From an uncultured Bacilli bacterium (GTDB lineage Bacteria; Bacillota_I; Bacilli_A; RFN20; CAG-449): a DNA stretch of 36,724 nt. The DNA is taken from the NCBI GenBank assembly GCA_944332525.1, contig CALVKD010000058.1, positions 1 to 36,724 on the forward strand, read 5' to 3'. Position numbers and translations under genes: made by a program. Every line of letters begins with the position of its first letter. Positions within the stretch are counted from its first letter, which is position 1. This document shows, one piece after another, positions 17,633-26,036 of this stretch. The notes beneath the pieces are model-generated. The model had not been told where the DNA came from, ran no database searches, and worked only from the letters and a program-made list of their open reading frames with translations.

Positions 17633-19768
17633 ATGTTAGAACAAATTTTAGAATTCGTGAAAGAACATCATCCAACTTATAAAGAGATTGTCGAACATTT
17701 TCAAGATAGTGAAGTTGAAGCTTTAAATTATTTTTTGAGAGTTCTTGAACAAAACGGGGATATTATCAAAGTTAAAAGCAATTATGTTTTACCGCGCGAG
17801 TTAGGACTTGTCGCCGGGACGATTACTGCGATTAAACCGCGTTTTGCTTTTGCGACGATTTCGGAAGAGGAAGATGTTTATATATCTCTCCATAATTTAA
17901 AAACAGCTTTTCTTAGCGATAGAGTTTTATTAAAAAAGATTTCAACGCGTTTTGATCATAAAAGCGAATATGAAGTGATGTATGTCACTAAACGCGCGAA
18001 TGAATTTGTTGTCGGCGAAGTTGATGAAATTGGCAATAAAAAGTATCTTATCGTCGATAAAATCGCTCCTAAAAATTATCTTTTTAAGATTAAAGACAAT
18101 GGTGTTGCAGTAGCTAATCATCAAATAGTTAAAGCAAAAATTGTAAATATCAACCTTTCTTTTGCTGAAGTAGAAGTAATTACTGCACTCGGTAATAAAC
18201 TCGATATCGGAATGGATATCACGAGAATTATTTTATCTAATGGCGCGCCGATGGAATTTCCTGATGATGTGATGAAAGAAGTATCAAATATTCCAGACCA
18301 TGTCGAAGAAAGCGAAAAAATTGGACGTGAAGATTTTACTAGCCATGTCATTGTTACTATCGATGGTGACGATGCAAAAGACTTTGATGATGCTGTTGAA
18401 GCTAAGAAAGTCGGAGATAATTATCAAATTGGTGTCCATATCGCCGATGTCGCCCATTATGTAAAGAAAGATCAACCTCTTGATGTCGAAGCATTAAACC
18501 GCGCGACTTCCCTTTACGTTCAAGACAGAGTTGTTCCGATGCTTCCTTTTCAGCTATCAAACGGAATATGCTCATTAAATCCAAATGTTGAAAGACTTGT
18601 TACTTCTTGCCTTTTTACAATTGATAAAAGCGGAAACGTTCTCGATAGCAAGATTTGTAAAGGTGTGATTAAATCATATAAGAGATGTACATATAATGAA
18701 GTTAATCAGTTTTTAAAAGTCGATCGTTATCAAAAAGATCCATCAGAGTATAGCGAAGTGGAAAAACTTTGGATTGATTTACTCGATGCTGCCTCAATTA
18801 TCAGAAAGAAAAGACAGAAGATGGGCGGACTGGAATTAGAATCGGTCGAATTAAAATTTAAGATTAATTCTGAAGGACAACCTTATGATGTCGAAAAGAG
18901 AAAACAAGATGTCGGTGAAGAATTAATTGAAGATTTAATGATTAAAGCTAATGAAATCGTCGCTTCGACAATTGAAAGAAAGAAACTTCCGATGGTTTTC
19001 CGTATCCATGAAAAACCGCGGGCAAAACGTTTAGAAGCTTATAAAATTATTTCTGAGTTTAAAGGATATCCATGCCATCTCGACCCTCTGAATTGCTCAC
19101 CAAAGGATGTATCGGTTTATCTCGACACAATTAAAGATGAAAATGATAAAGAAATCTTATCTTCTTTATTGCTTAGATGTTTAGCAAAGGCTAAATATTC
19201 AACCCAAAATAAAAAGCACTTTGGATTAGCTTCATCATCTTATTGTCATTTTACTAGTCCGATTCGTCGGTATCCTGATTTATTAGTCCACCGCTTAATC
19301 GATCGTTATTTTGTTGAAGGCGATACATCTTTCAACGATGATTTTAAAACAATGCTATCTCTTAGAGCGGATTTATCTTCTCAAAGAGAGAGACGTGCCT
19401 TAACAATTGAAAGAGCAGCTGATAGCTTGCTTTCCTGCAAGTTAATGAAACCATTTATCGGTGAAAAGTATTTAACTAAAATCGTATCGATGACCGATAA
19501 AGGTATGTTTTTACAGCTTGATAGCGGAATTGAAGGATTTATCTCTTTTGAATCATTAAAAGATGATTATTATATTTTTGATGAAGAAACTTATATTGCT
19601 AGAGGTAAAAGAAGAGGCAAGATTTATCATCTAGGTGATAGTTTAGAGGTTATTCTTGATTCGGTTGATTTAGATAAAGCTCAAATTACTTTTGTTACAG
19701 AAAAGGCCAAAAAAGAAGTAGATAATTTCTATTTGCCTCATAGGAGAAGAAATGGTAAGAGAAGATAA
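17633..19768 (+). CDS. rnr: Ribonuclease R (RNB-family 3'-5' exoribonuclease)
   Basis: Processive exoribonuclease that degrades structured RNA and works with SmpB/tmRNA in mRNA quality control. Length 711 residues. Order: N-terminal winged helix (about 1-55), cold-shock domains (about 60-215), the RNB catalytic domain with Mg-binding DGDDAKDFDDA (244-254), and a C-terminal S1 domain (about 625-695, YLTKIVSMTDKGMFLQLDSG). The tail is basic. GAGGAGAG precedes ATG 17633. The end overlaps smpB by 17 bases, which suggests translational coupling. Confidence 0.97.
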   Translation: MLEQILEFVKEHHPTYKEIVEHFQDSEVEALNYFLRVLEQNGDIIKVKSNYVLPRELGLVAGTITAIKPRFAFATISEEEDVYISLHNLKTAFLSDRVLLKKISTRFDHKSEYEVMYVTKRANEFVVGEVDEIGNKKYLIVDKIAPKNYLFKIKDNGVAVANHQIVKAKIVNINLSFAEVEVITALGNKLDIGMDITRIILSNGAPMEFPDDVMKEVSNIPDHVEESEKIGREDFTSHVIVTIDGDDAKDFDDAVEAKKVGDNYQIGVHIADVAHYVKKDQPLDVEALNRATSLYVQDRVVPMLPFQLSNGICSLNPNVERLVTSCLFTIDKSGNVLDSKICKGVIKSYKRCTYNEVNQFLKVDRYQKDPSEYSEVEKLWIDLLDAASIIRKKRQKMGGLELESVELKFKINSEGQPYDVEKRKQDVGEELIEDLMIKANEIVASTIERKKLPMVFRIHEKPRAKRLEAYKIISEFKGYPCHLDPLNCSPKDVSVYLDTIKDENDKEILSSLLLRCLAKAKYSTQNKKHFGLASSSYCHFTSPIRRYPDLLVHRLIDRYFVEGDTSFNDDFKTMLSLRADLSSQRERRALTIERAADSLLSCKLMKPFIGEKYLTKIVSMTDKGMFLQLDSGIEGFISFESLKDDYYIFDEETYIARGKRRGKIYHLGDSLEVILDSVDLDKAQITFVTEKAKKEVDNFYLPHRRRNGKRR

Positions 19769-20216
19769 ATTAATCGCGACTAATCGCCGGGCGAGCTATG
19801 AGTATTTTCTTTCTTCACCAATTGAATGCGGCATTGTTTTAACCGGAACAGAGATTAAATCCTTAAGAAAACATTCCTGTTCGCTTCAAGATGCATATGT
19901 CATTATCAAAGGCCATGAGGCTTTTATTCTCGGAATGCATATCGCTCCATATGAGCAGGGAACAATTTATAATCACGCGGAGACGCGGACCCGTAAATTA
20001 TTGCTGCATAAAAAGGAAATTTTAAAATTGGAAGGTAAAATTTCTCAGCAGGGATATACTCTTATTGCGACAAAAGTTTATCTTTCCAAAGGTCGAGCAA
20101 AGGTTGAAATTTGCTTGGCTAAAGGTAAAAAACTTTATGATAAACGCGAAGATTTAAAAAATAAGTCCCAGCAGAGAGAAATGCTCGCAAAACAGAAAGA
20201 ATACAATAATCGATGA
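19752..20216 (+). CDS. smpB: SsrA (tmRNA)-binding protein SmpB
   Basis: Binds tmRNA and delivers it to stalled ribosomes. The 154-residue protein shows the oligonucleotide-binding fold: NRRASYEYF, LTGTEIKSLR, SLQDAYV and ETRTRKLLLHKKEI. A basic C-terminal tail follows (KGKKLYDKREDLKNKSQQREM). Its start codon lies inside rnr behind AGGAGAAG. The TGA stop is part of the following terminator. No tmRNA gene was found next to it. Confidence 0.97.
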   Translation: MVREDKLIATNRRASYEYFLSSPIECGIVLTGTEIKSLRKHSCSLQDAYVIIKGHEAFILGMHIAPYEQGTIYNHAETRTRKLLLHKKEILKLEGKISQQGYTLIATKVYLSKGRAKVEICLAKGKKLYDKREDLKNKSQQREMLAKQKEYNNR

Positions 20217-20235
20217 CCATATGGTCATCTTTTTT
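20212..20235 (+). terminator. Terminator overlapping the smpB stop
   Basis: GATGACC (20212-20218), loop ATAT, GGTCATC (20223-20229) and six T. The whole stem is a perfect palindrome, and the smpB stop codon (20214-20216) lies within its 5' arm. Confidence 0.85.
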
Positions 20236-20286
20236 ATATAAAATTTTAATATAGGTATTAACCTTAATTTTTCTTTTTCTCTTTGA

Positions 20287-20315
20287 TTGTAATAAGGTTA
20301 TTTATTAGTTATAAT
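20287..20315 (+). promoter_or_regulatory. Promoter of the acidic membrane protein gene
   Basis: TTGTAA (20287-20292), a 17-bp spacer and TATAAT (20310-20315). The predicted transcript start (about 20322) leaves a 15-base leader containing AGGGAAG. This decides the start codon at 20337 rather than the in-frame TTG at 20283. Confidence 0.8.
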
Positions 20316-20336
20316 TTTTTTAGGGAAGTTTTAGCT

Positions 20337-22571
20337 ATGAAAAGAAAAATATTTTTGTCAATCATCCTAATTCTGGAACTTGTGGTTTTAGTTGCTCTGT
20401 TTATCGATCCAGTTAGAGATTTAATCGTCTCTGTGTGGCCGATGTTTGGAACAATTCATAGTCATATTTCCAATGCTTTTAGCCAGTTTACTAGTTTAAT
20501 TAAGCTCAACTGGTATCAATCGTTGCCATCATTTATTCAGCGTTTATTGGTAGTGATAGTGTTTAATATCGCCTTCATTATCGTCTATGCTATAGTGTTC
20601 GGTATTATTGCTTATGCAATTAGAAAACATAAGCAGAAAAAACTCTTGCAAGCCGGAAAAGAAATCCATCTCACCGATGAAGAAAATGCTAAATATGAGT
20701 GGAAACTCTATGAGCAACGCTTTCCAAAAAGAAGACTTTTATCTCTGCTTATTCCTATTATAATTTTTGCTTTGTTTATCTTACTGCGTTACGATACGAC
20801 AATTTGCGCGCGTTATGATAATTATCATCACGGCGTCTTCGATTTCTTTGGAACGATTGAACCTTATCTTTTCGGTTTAGGACAATATATCTCTGATGCA
20901 ATTGGAGCATATATCCGTTTAAATAACGCAATCGTTGCTAAACTCGGAGTCACCTATGTTGAATGGATTGAAATCGCTGTAGCGTTTATCTTAGTTTGCT
21001 TAATCTGGTGGGGATTCTTCTCTATCTTTGCTAAACCATTTAGAATCCATCATGCGAAAAAGAGAGCTAATAAAGCTAAGAAAAAATATATTATCAAGAT
21101 GGAAAACATTGAGTATAAAGCTTTGAAAAAGGCTAAGAAAGAAGATGCTAATTCCAAAAAAGTTCAGGATTTATATAATCAGGATGTCGAAGCTCCTCAA
21201 GAAGAAGCGAAAATTGAAAATATTGCTAAAACTTATGATGATAAAGCTAATGCCAAATTGCCTGATGATGGCAGCTTAAGTCAAGACGCTAAAGATTATA
21301 TTGATGATATTGCAACGGGAATTGTCGATTTAGGTGTTGTTGACGAAGATAACGATGAATTACAAAAGCCTTTACTCTCTCGTCAATCGCATTTCGTCGG
21401 CGAAGAAGAAATTGATATTAAACTTGAAGAAGAACCATTAATTGAAACAGTTGAAGAAGAGGAAGAATATTATCAAGGCGAAGATAGTGATGAAATCTCT
21501 GATTTTGAACATTATCAAAGCGATAATGGTTTCTCTCTAGAACTTGAAGATAAGGTTAGAAAATATAACGTTGATACTGTTCAAGATGACCAAGATGTAG
21601 TGAAGTATCAAGATGATAATGTCGCTATTCATGAATACGAAGACGTTAATTCTAATAAAGTCGTTAAAGAAGAAAAGAAGGAACAATATTTCACACCTAA
21701 CTACGTTGAGGAAGAAAGTTTCTTAGTAGCGATGGTTGATGAAAAAGAAGATAATGATCAACTTACTGAAGAAGAAGTTAATCAAGAAAATAAAGAAGTC
21801 GCTAGCGATGAAGAAACTATTTTTACTCCGACTGAAGCTATTAAAGAAGAAATGGAAGAGACTGCTGAAATTCCATCTGAAGAAACAGAATCTGTAACTG
21901 AAGAAGATAATTTACCTCAGGAGACAGAAGAAGTTAAGGAAGAAATTGTAACTGAAACTGCTGAAAATAAGCCAGAAGAAAAAGTAGAAATAACTGAAAC
22001 AGTGACAGAAACTATTGCTGAAGAAATTACCCCAGAAAAAGATGAAGAAATCGCCGTTGAAGAAACGATAACAGAAACTGTTGAACCTGAAGAAGAAATT
22101 ACTTCATCTAGCGGCATCATCGCTCAAGATGTTGTTGACCGCGATAGCGTTTCATTAGATACTGATGGAGTCGCTTTAGATTTAGTTGAAGATAAAGCTC
22201 AAGATAATAACGATTTGTATTTAGATAACATTGAGGCGACAATCAGCGAAGAAGATAAAAATAGAAAAGAAGCTGAACAGAGAGCTTTAAGAGCGGCTTT
22301 AGAAAGAAAGAGACAAGAAGCTCAAGAAAAAGCTGTTGAAGAGAAAATTGAAAAAGAAAAAGCGGGTATTTTAGCAAATAATTTGTCAGATAGTTCTTCT
22401 CATGGCAAGATTAAACCATTAAAGAGTAGAGATATTCGCGGAGCGATGAATGCTTATCTCTTAAAAGCTGAAGAAAGTAAGCCGCGGAGCGATGAAGACT
22501 TACTGCTTTCTAAGCCTTTAACTAAAATTCGCGAGAAGAAAAATATTAAGCCTTTAAACGTTAAAAAGTAA
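20337..22571 (+). CDS. Four-span membrane protein with long acidic cytoplasmic tail, function unknown
   Basis: I do not recognise this 744-residue protein. Hydrophobic helices lie at about 5-23, 70-95, 133-151 and 209-231, with a basic stretch (KKRANKAKKKYI) after the fourth. From about residue 300 the chain is very rich in Glu, Asp, Thr and Val. The most repetitive part (about 500-600) has irregular TETV, TETI and EEIT units. The C-terminus is different: a charged helix (AEQRALRAALERKRQEAQEKA) and a basic end with IKPLKSRDIRGAMNAYLLKA that looks conserved. The probable topology is a membrane anchor with a disordered spacer leading to a short cytoplasmic interaction module. It has its own promoter and terminator, so it is monocistronic. 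A scaffold or envelope role is only a guess. Confidence 0.7.
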   Translation: MKRKIFLSIILILELVVLVALFIDPVRDLIVSVWPMFGTIHSHISNAFSQFTSLIKLNWYQSLPSFIQRLLVVIVFNIAFIIVYAIVFGIIAYAIRKHKQKKLLQAGKEIHLTDEENAKYEWKLYEQRFPKRRLLSLLIPIIIFALFILLRYDTTICARYDNYHHGVFDFFGTIEPYLFGLGQYISDAIGAYIRLNNAIVAKLGVTYVEWIEIAVAFILVCLIWWGFFSIFAKPFRIHHAKKRANKAKKKYIIKMENIEYKALKKAKKEDANSKKVQDLYNQDVEAPQEEAKIENIAKTYDDKANAKLPDDGSLSQDAKDYIDDIATGIVDLGVVDEDNDELQKPLLSRQSHFVGEEEIDIKLEEEPLIETVEEEEEYYQGEDSDEISDFEHYQSDNGFSLELEDKVRKYNVDTVQDDQDVVKYQDDNVAIHEYEDVNSNKVVKEEKKEQYFTPNYVEEESFLVAMVDEKEDNDQLTEEEVNQENKEVASDEETIFTPTEAIKEEMEETAEIPSEETESVTEEDNLPQETEEVKEEIVTETAENKPEEKVEITETVTETIAEEITPEKDEEIAVEETITETVEPEEEITSSSGIIAQDVVDRDSVSLDTDGVALDLVEDKAQDNNDLYLDNIEATISEEDKNRKEAEQRALRAALERKRQEAQEKAVEEKIEKEKAGILANNLSDSSSHGKIKPLKSRDIRGAMNAYLLKAEESKPRSDEDLLLSKPLTKIREKKNIKPLNVKK

Positions 22572-22576
22572 TTTAG

Positions 22577-22603
22577 GAGGTTAGTTATCTAACCTCTTTT
22601 TTT
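22577..22603 (+). terminator. Terminator after the acidic membrane protein gene
   Basis: GAGGTTAG (22577-22584), loop TTAT, CTAACCTC (22589-22596) and seven T. Confidence 0.9.
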
Positions 22604-22620
22604 AATCTAAATAATTAAGG

Positions 22621-22649
22621 TTTATTTTAAGAAGATTAACCGATATAAT
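22621..22649 (+). promoter_or_regulatory. Probable promoter of the DUF3137-like gene
   Basis: A perfect TATAAT at 22644-22649, 30 bases before the start codon. The -35 at 22621-22626 (TTTATT, 17-bp spacer) is weak. Confidence 0.55.
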
Positions 22650-22679
22650 ATCATTAAAGTGTTAAATGAGGTATGACAA

Positions 22680-23801
22680 ATGAGTGATGAATTAAATAAA
22701 AATGTTCCGGAAAAAGAAAGTGAAAATTCTCAAACTCCGGAAGTAAAAAATCCAGAAACAAATGCACAACCTGTTGAAGAAAAAAAAGAAGAAACAAGCC
22801 CAGTGGTTGAAGTTAAAGAAGAAAAAACTGAAGAAGTAGCCTCCGAAGAGGGCAAAAATGAATTTTTAAAGCCAGTTAAAGCTAGACATATTTCTTCGGT
22901 TAGCGAAGAGATGGAAACCTATAACAAAAAAGTTGATGCTTTCAATGTTGAATATAAGCAATCAAGGCGCATTAATATTATTTTATTAATTGTTGTGGCC
23001 ATCATTTTCATCGGATCGGTCGCTCTTAGCTCGGTAATTGGTCAAGCTTATATCTTTATCTTAATTGGCGGAGTTGTTCTTTATTTTGTCTTAACAACCG
23101 TATTTTCTAAAAAGACTCAAAAGAAAATAACAGCGAAAGCCAACGAAATTCTTAATGATTATTTTGCTTTCAATGATTCTTATGCCTATAATGACGAAGC
23201 TTTCAGTGATGTAATGTTTGATTATAACGTTAAACTTGATCCATCTTATTTACTCTCTTTAGATATTTTTAAAGATGTCGATAGCGTAGCCGGTAGAGAT
23301 TTAGTTAAAGGTAAATTATTAGGAATTGATTTCTTGGCCGGTGATGGCTCAATTAAGACTAAAGAAGTAAATGAAAAAGGTAAAAATATCTTAGCTATAG
23401 TTTTCTATGGTAAAGCCGTATTCTTAGAAAAAAGCTATATTAATGATGGACGCTTAGTCGTTTATCTTAAAGGTAAAGGTAATGATGCCCCAACAAATGT
23501 TGATGGTTTAGAAGTTGTTAATACACCTTTATCTGAACGCTTTGTTGTCTATAGTGAAAAAGGTAATGAAAAAATCTTAACGAAAAAGGTTTGTGATGCG
23601 ATTGAAAAGATGGAAATTAATGATAATCTCTATGATTTCTTCATCGTTTTCAATAATCAAAGAACTATTTTCCTCTTCTCTTATAGCGATGAGATGATGG
23701 TTATCAGCGTTGATCACCATCTTGAAGAAAAGCTTGTTGAACAATATCCTTCAGATGCTAGAAAGATGGTTGAAATCGTTAAAGCCTTAGAAACGAAGTG
23801 A
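22680..23801 (+). CDS. DUF3137-like two-span membrane protein
   Basis: Protein of 373 residues. Residues 1-60 are acidic and probably disordered (EEKKEETSPVVEVKEEKTEE). A basic patch precedes two adjacent helices (about 98-116 and 124-141), and a cytoplasmic domain of about 230 residues follows. That domain has the order expected for DUF3137: VKGKLLGIDFLAGD, an IVFYGKAVFLE strand, and TPLSERFVVYSEKGNEKILT before a final mixed region. The similarity is by eye and not certain. The function of the family is unknown. It is coupled to the following phosphatase gene, whose possible GTG start overlaps the stop. The ribosome site is weak (ATGAGGT). Confidence 0.6.
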   Translation: MSDELNKNVPEKESENSQTPEVKNPETNAQPVEEKKEETSPVVEVKEEKTEEVASEEGKNEFLKPVKARHISSVSEEMETYNKKVDAFNVEYKQSRRINIILLIVVAIIFIGSVALSSVIGQAYIFILIGGVVLYFVLTTVFSKKTQKKITAKANEILNDYFAFNDSYAYNDEAFSDVMFDYNVKLDPSYLLSLDIFKDVDSVAGRDLVKGKLLGIDFLAGDGSIKTKEVNEKGKNILAIVFYGKAVFLEKSYINDGRLVVYLKGKGNDAPTNVDGLEVVNTPLSERFVVYSEKGNEKILTKKVCDAIEKMEINDNLYDFFIVFNNQRTIFLFSYSDEMMVISVDHHLEEKLVEQYPSDARKMVEIVKALETK

Positions 23802-23806
23802 TTACC

Positions 23807-24358
23807 ATGGAAAGCGAATTAGCAATTGGTAAGTGGGTAAGAATCCAATCTTATAAACACGATGGTTCGTTACATAGAACTTGGGATAATATGATGGTTA
23901 TCGATATTAATGATGACTATGTTATCACCGGTTCATCTTCATCAAGAGTAGTTGAATGCGACGGACGCATTTGGTATACCAAAGAACCCGCGGTTTCAAT
24001 CTTTTCTTTAAAGAGATGGTTTAATGTCATCGCGATGATTCGCGGTAAAAATATTTGCTATTACTGCAACATCGCTTCTCCATCGCTTATCGAACATCAT
24101 TTAATTGAATATATCGATTACGATTTGGACTTAAAATTATTCCCAACCGGCGATATTATGGAACTTGATAGAAAAGAATACCTTTTCCATAAAGATAAAT
24201 ATCAATATCCTGATTCAATTGACTTAATTGTCAACCACGAGTTTCAAAGAGTTAAAGCGATGATGGAGAAAAACGAATTCCCGTTTGATGATAAGAAAAT
24301 TCATGAATATATCGATGAATTTTATAAAATAAAACATGAGCAGGATGAAATTTATTAA
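23807..24358 (+). CDS. DUF402 nucleoside tri-/diphosphate phosphatase (YgaC-like)
   Basis: Close relative of Bacillus YgaC and Staphylococcus Ntdp, small cytoplasmic enzymes that hydrolyse nucleoside tri- and diphosphates using divalent cations. Family blocks run the full length: WVRIQSYKHDGSLHRTW, VVECDGRIWYTKEPA, WFNVIAMIRG, YYCNIASPS, EYIDYDLDLKLFPTGD and LDRKEYLFHKDKYQYP. The conserved Asp/Glu and Lys residues needed for metal and phosphate binding appear present. Length is 183 residues from ATG 23807. A GTG at 23798 overlaps the upstream stop and is the alternative start; neither has a strong ribosome site. Confidence 0.88.
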   Translation: MESELAIGKWVRIQSYKHDGSLHRTWDNMMVIDINDDYVITGSSSSRVVECDGRIWYTKEPAVSIFSLKRWFNVIAMIRGKNICYYCNIASPSLIEHHLIEYIDYDLDLKLFPTGDIMELDRKEYLFHKDKYQYPDSIDLIVNHEFQRVKAMMEKNEFPFDDKKIHEYIDEFYKIKHEQDEIY

Positions 24359-24380
24359 AGAGGCTACTAGCCTCTTTTTT
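24358..24380 (+). terminator. Terminator after the DUF402 gene
   Basis: AAGAGGCT (24358-24365), loop ACT, AGCCTCTT (24369-24376) and T to 24380. The stem begins on the last base of the stop codon. Confidence 0.9.
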
Positions 24381-24383
24381 AAT

Positions 24384-24408
24384 AAAAAAAGATCTCCGAA
24401 GAGATCTT
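24384..24408 (-). terminator. Terminator of the minus-strand ferredoxin-NADP reductase gene
   Basis: Read on the minus strand: AAGATCTC, loop TTCG, GAGATCTT, then seven T. It overlaps the stop codon of the minus-strand gene. It lies four bases from the plus-strand terminator, so two convergent genes are separated by paired hairpins. Confidence 0.9.
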
Positions 24409-25354
24409 AGAAATGAACTGGAATATTTTTTGTCGGATTGAGAAGTTGATCGATTTTAGTAATTGCGATAACTGCTTCTCCAAAGCCGCAGGTGAGATTT
24501 TTAACTTTGCCCTCATAGTAGCAGCTATTACCGATTGCATAGACATTCGGTAATGAAGTTTCAAAGAAATTGTTAACTTCAATTCCGAGTTTGTAAGTTT
24601 TAACTGGAAAAATTGATGGTGATGAGGTAATTCCGTATTGAACGATAATCGCGTCGACTGGTAAGACATCATCTCTTTCTACTTCAAGGTGGGAGATTGT
24701 TAGTTTATTAACTTTACCATCTGTTCCTTCAAGTGATTTTATTAAATAAGGTTTATAGACTTTGACGCGTTTTTCTTTTAATAAATCGACAGAATGTGCT
24801 TGAGCCCGGAAATCATTTCTGCGGTGTACAATTGATACTTCTAAGGCGACATCGCTAAGCATATTAGCAACATCGACAGCCGAATCTCCTCCTCCGAGAA
24901 CAGCAACTCGCTTGTTGATAAAATTTTCTTTGCTCGGTACGGAATAGTAGATGTTAGAGAATTCATCTTCGTTAGGAAGATTAATCTTCCGCGGAGTGAA
25001 TTTTCCCATTCCGGTGGTGATTAAGATAAAACGGGTTTGATAAGAAGCTTTATTAGTGACGACTTCATATCCGTTTTCAATAGTTTTAACTTCTTTTACT
25101 TCTTCATGAACATGTAAATCAAAGTGATTTGGTTTATTCATCGTTTGAGCGATTAAGTCTTTGATATAGTCTCCCGCGCGTACTCGGTTAATACCTGGTA
25201 AGTCGATAATATCTTTTTCTGGATAAAGAGAGGTTAACTGACCTCCTAAAGTATCCATCCCTTCAAGAAGAATTCCTTTAAGGGTGTGAAGAGAGGCGAG
25301 AGTCGCGGCATAAAGTCCGACAGGTCCACCTCCAATGATGATGATATCTTCCAT
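24407..25354 (-). CDS. Thioredoxin-reductase-like ferredoxin-NADP+ reductase
   Basis: Flavoprotein of 315 residues with the two-dinucleotide-domain fold. The FAD site is GGGPVGLYAA (8-17), the NADPH site GGGDSAVDVA (154-163), and the C-terminal FAD block reads VYAIGNSCYYEGK. The redox CxxC of thioredoxin reductases is absent, as in YumC/Fnr-type enzymes that transfer electrons between NADPH and ferredoxin or flavodoxin. The LPGINRVRAGDYI segment and the length fit YumC. The usual ATGD of the last FAD motif reads AIGN. AAGGAGAC precedes the ATG. It is a single gene with its own promoter and terminator. Confidence 0.88.
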   Translation of the reverse strand: MEDIIIIGGGPVGLYAATLASLHTLKGILLEGMDTLGGQLTSLYPEKDIIDLPGINRVRAGDYIKDLIAQTMNKPNHFDLHVHEEVKEVKTIENGYEVVTNKASYQTRFILITTGMGKFTPRKINLPNEDEFSNIYYSVPSKENFINKRVAVLGGGDSAVDVANMLSDVALEVSIVHRRNDFRAQAHSVDLLKEKRVKVYKPYLIKSLEGTDGKVNKLTISHLEVERDDVLPVDAIIVQYGITSSPSIFPVKTYKLGIEVNNFFETSLPNVYAIGNSCYYEGKVKNLTCGFGEAVIAITKIDQLLNPTKNIPVHF

Positions 25355-25389
25355 TTTTTGTGTCTCCTTTTATATGGCTTGTTTTAATT

Positions 25390-25418
25390 ATTATACTCCG
25401 AGATATATTTTTTGACCA
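25390..25418 (-). promoter_or_regulatory. Promoter of the ferredoxin-NADP reductase gene
   Basis: On the minus strand: TGGTCA (25418-25413), a 17-bp spacer and TATAAT (25395-25390). The -10 is perfect and the -35 matches at four of six positions. Confidence 0.7.
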
Positions 25419-25540
25419 TATGGCAAAATACAGAATACGTCATTAATTTTTAATTTTTTTAAAAAATTAAACAAAATATCTAATTTAGTAAAAAAAGTTT
25501 GATAGTTTCTAGTAAAGGTTAATGTTTTTTTCTTTTCGCG

Positions 25541-25549
25541 TGGTATACT
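25541..25549 (+). promoter_or_regulatory. Extended -10 promoter of the tsaE-queH operon
   Basis: TGGTATACT: a TGn extension followed by TATACT (25544-25549), with no good -35 at the right distance. The predicted start (about 25556) leaves only some 10 bases before the tsaE ATG, so the mRNA is nearly leaderless. Confidence 0.6.
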
Positions 25550-25565
25550 TTCTATCGGTGATAAC

Positions 25566-26036
25566 ATGATTATTAAATTTATTACAAATTCTGCTGATAA
25601 AACCCAGTTATTAGCAAATAAATTAGCTTCTGCTTTAGAAAAAGGCGATGTCCTGACTCTCGATGGTGACTTAGGCGCGGGCAAAACAACATTTGTTCAG
25701 GGCCTAGGACGCGGATTAGGTATTGAAGGAAATATTAATAGTCCGACTTTTAATATTCTTAAATGCTATTTCAATGGTAAACTTCCTCTTTACCATATCG
25801 ATGCCTATCGTTTAGAAGACCATGTCAATACCGACATCGGACTTGAAGAGGTTATTGAAGGTGACGGAGTGGCTGTAATTGAATGGCCAAAGTTTATTCA
25901 AGAGATGATTTTTGAACCTCTGGAAGTTTCTATTAAAATTGTTTCGGAAAAGGAAAGAGAAATAACTTTCCAATCGGATTACATTAAATATCAACGGGTA
26001 TTTGATCGTTTAAAGGAGATTAAAGATGAATTATAA
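25566..26036 (+). CDS. tsaE: tRNA t6A biosynthesis ATPase TsaE
   Basis: P-loop ATPase of 156 residues that drives turnover of the TsaB-TsaD complex during t6A37 synthesis on ANN-decoding tRNAs. The Walker A motif is GDLGAGKTT (34-42). The family blocks NSPTFNILKCY, LYHIDAYRLE and VIEWP follow. The upstream mRNA shows only a weak ribosome site (GGTGAT). It is the first gene of a seven-to-eight-gene overlapped operon; tsaB starts 11 bases before its stop. Confidence 0.95.
   Translation: MIIKFITNSADKTQLLANKLASALEKGDVLTLDGDLGAGKTTFVQGLGRGLGIEGNINSPTFNILKCYFNGKLPLYHIDAYRLEDHVNTDIGLEEVIEGDGVAVIEWPKFIQEMIFEPLEVSIKIVSEKEREITFQSDYIKYQRVFDRLKEIKDEL

Noticed and set aside
20217-20336. tmRNA gene next to smpB
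   Set aside because: No tRNA-like ends or tag reading frame; the gap is AT-rich and holds only a terminator and a promoter.
21800-22120. Tandem DNA repeat in the acidic region
   Set aside because: The Glu/Thr/Val units vary in length and codons; the bias is at protein level and there is no exact repeat unit.
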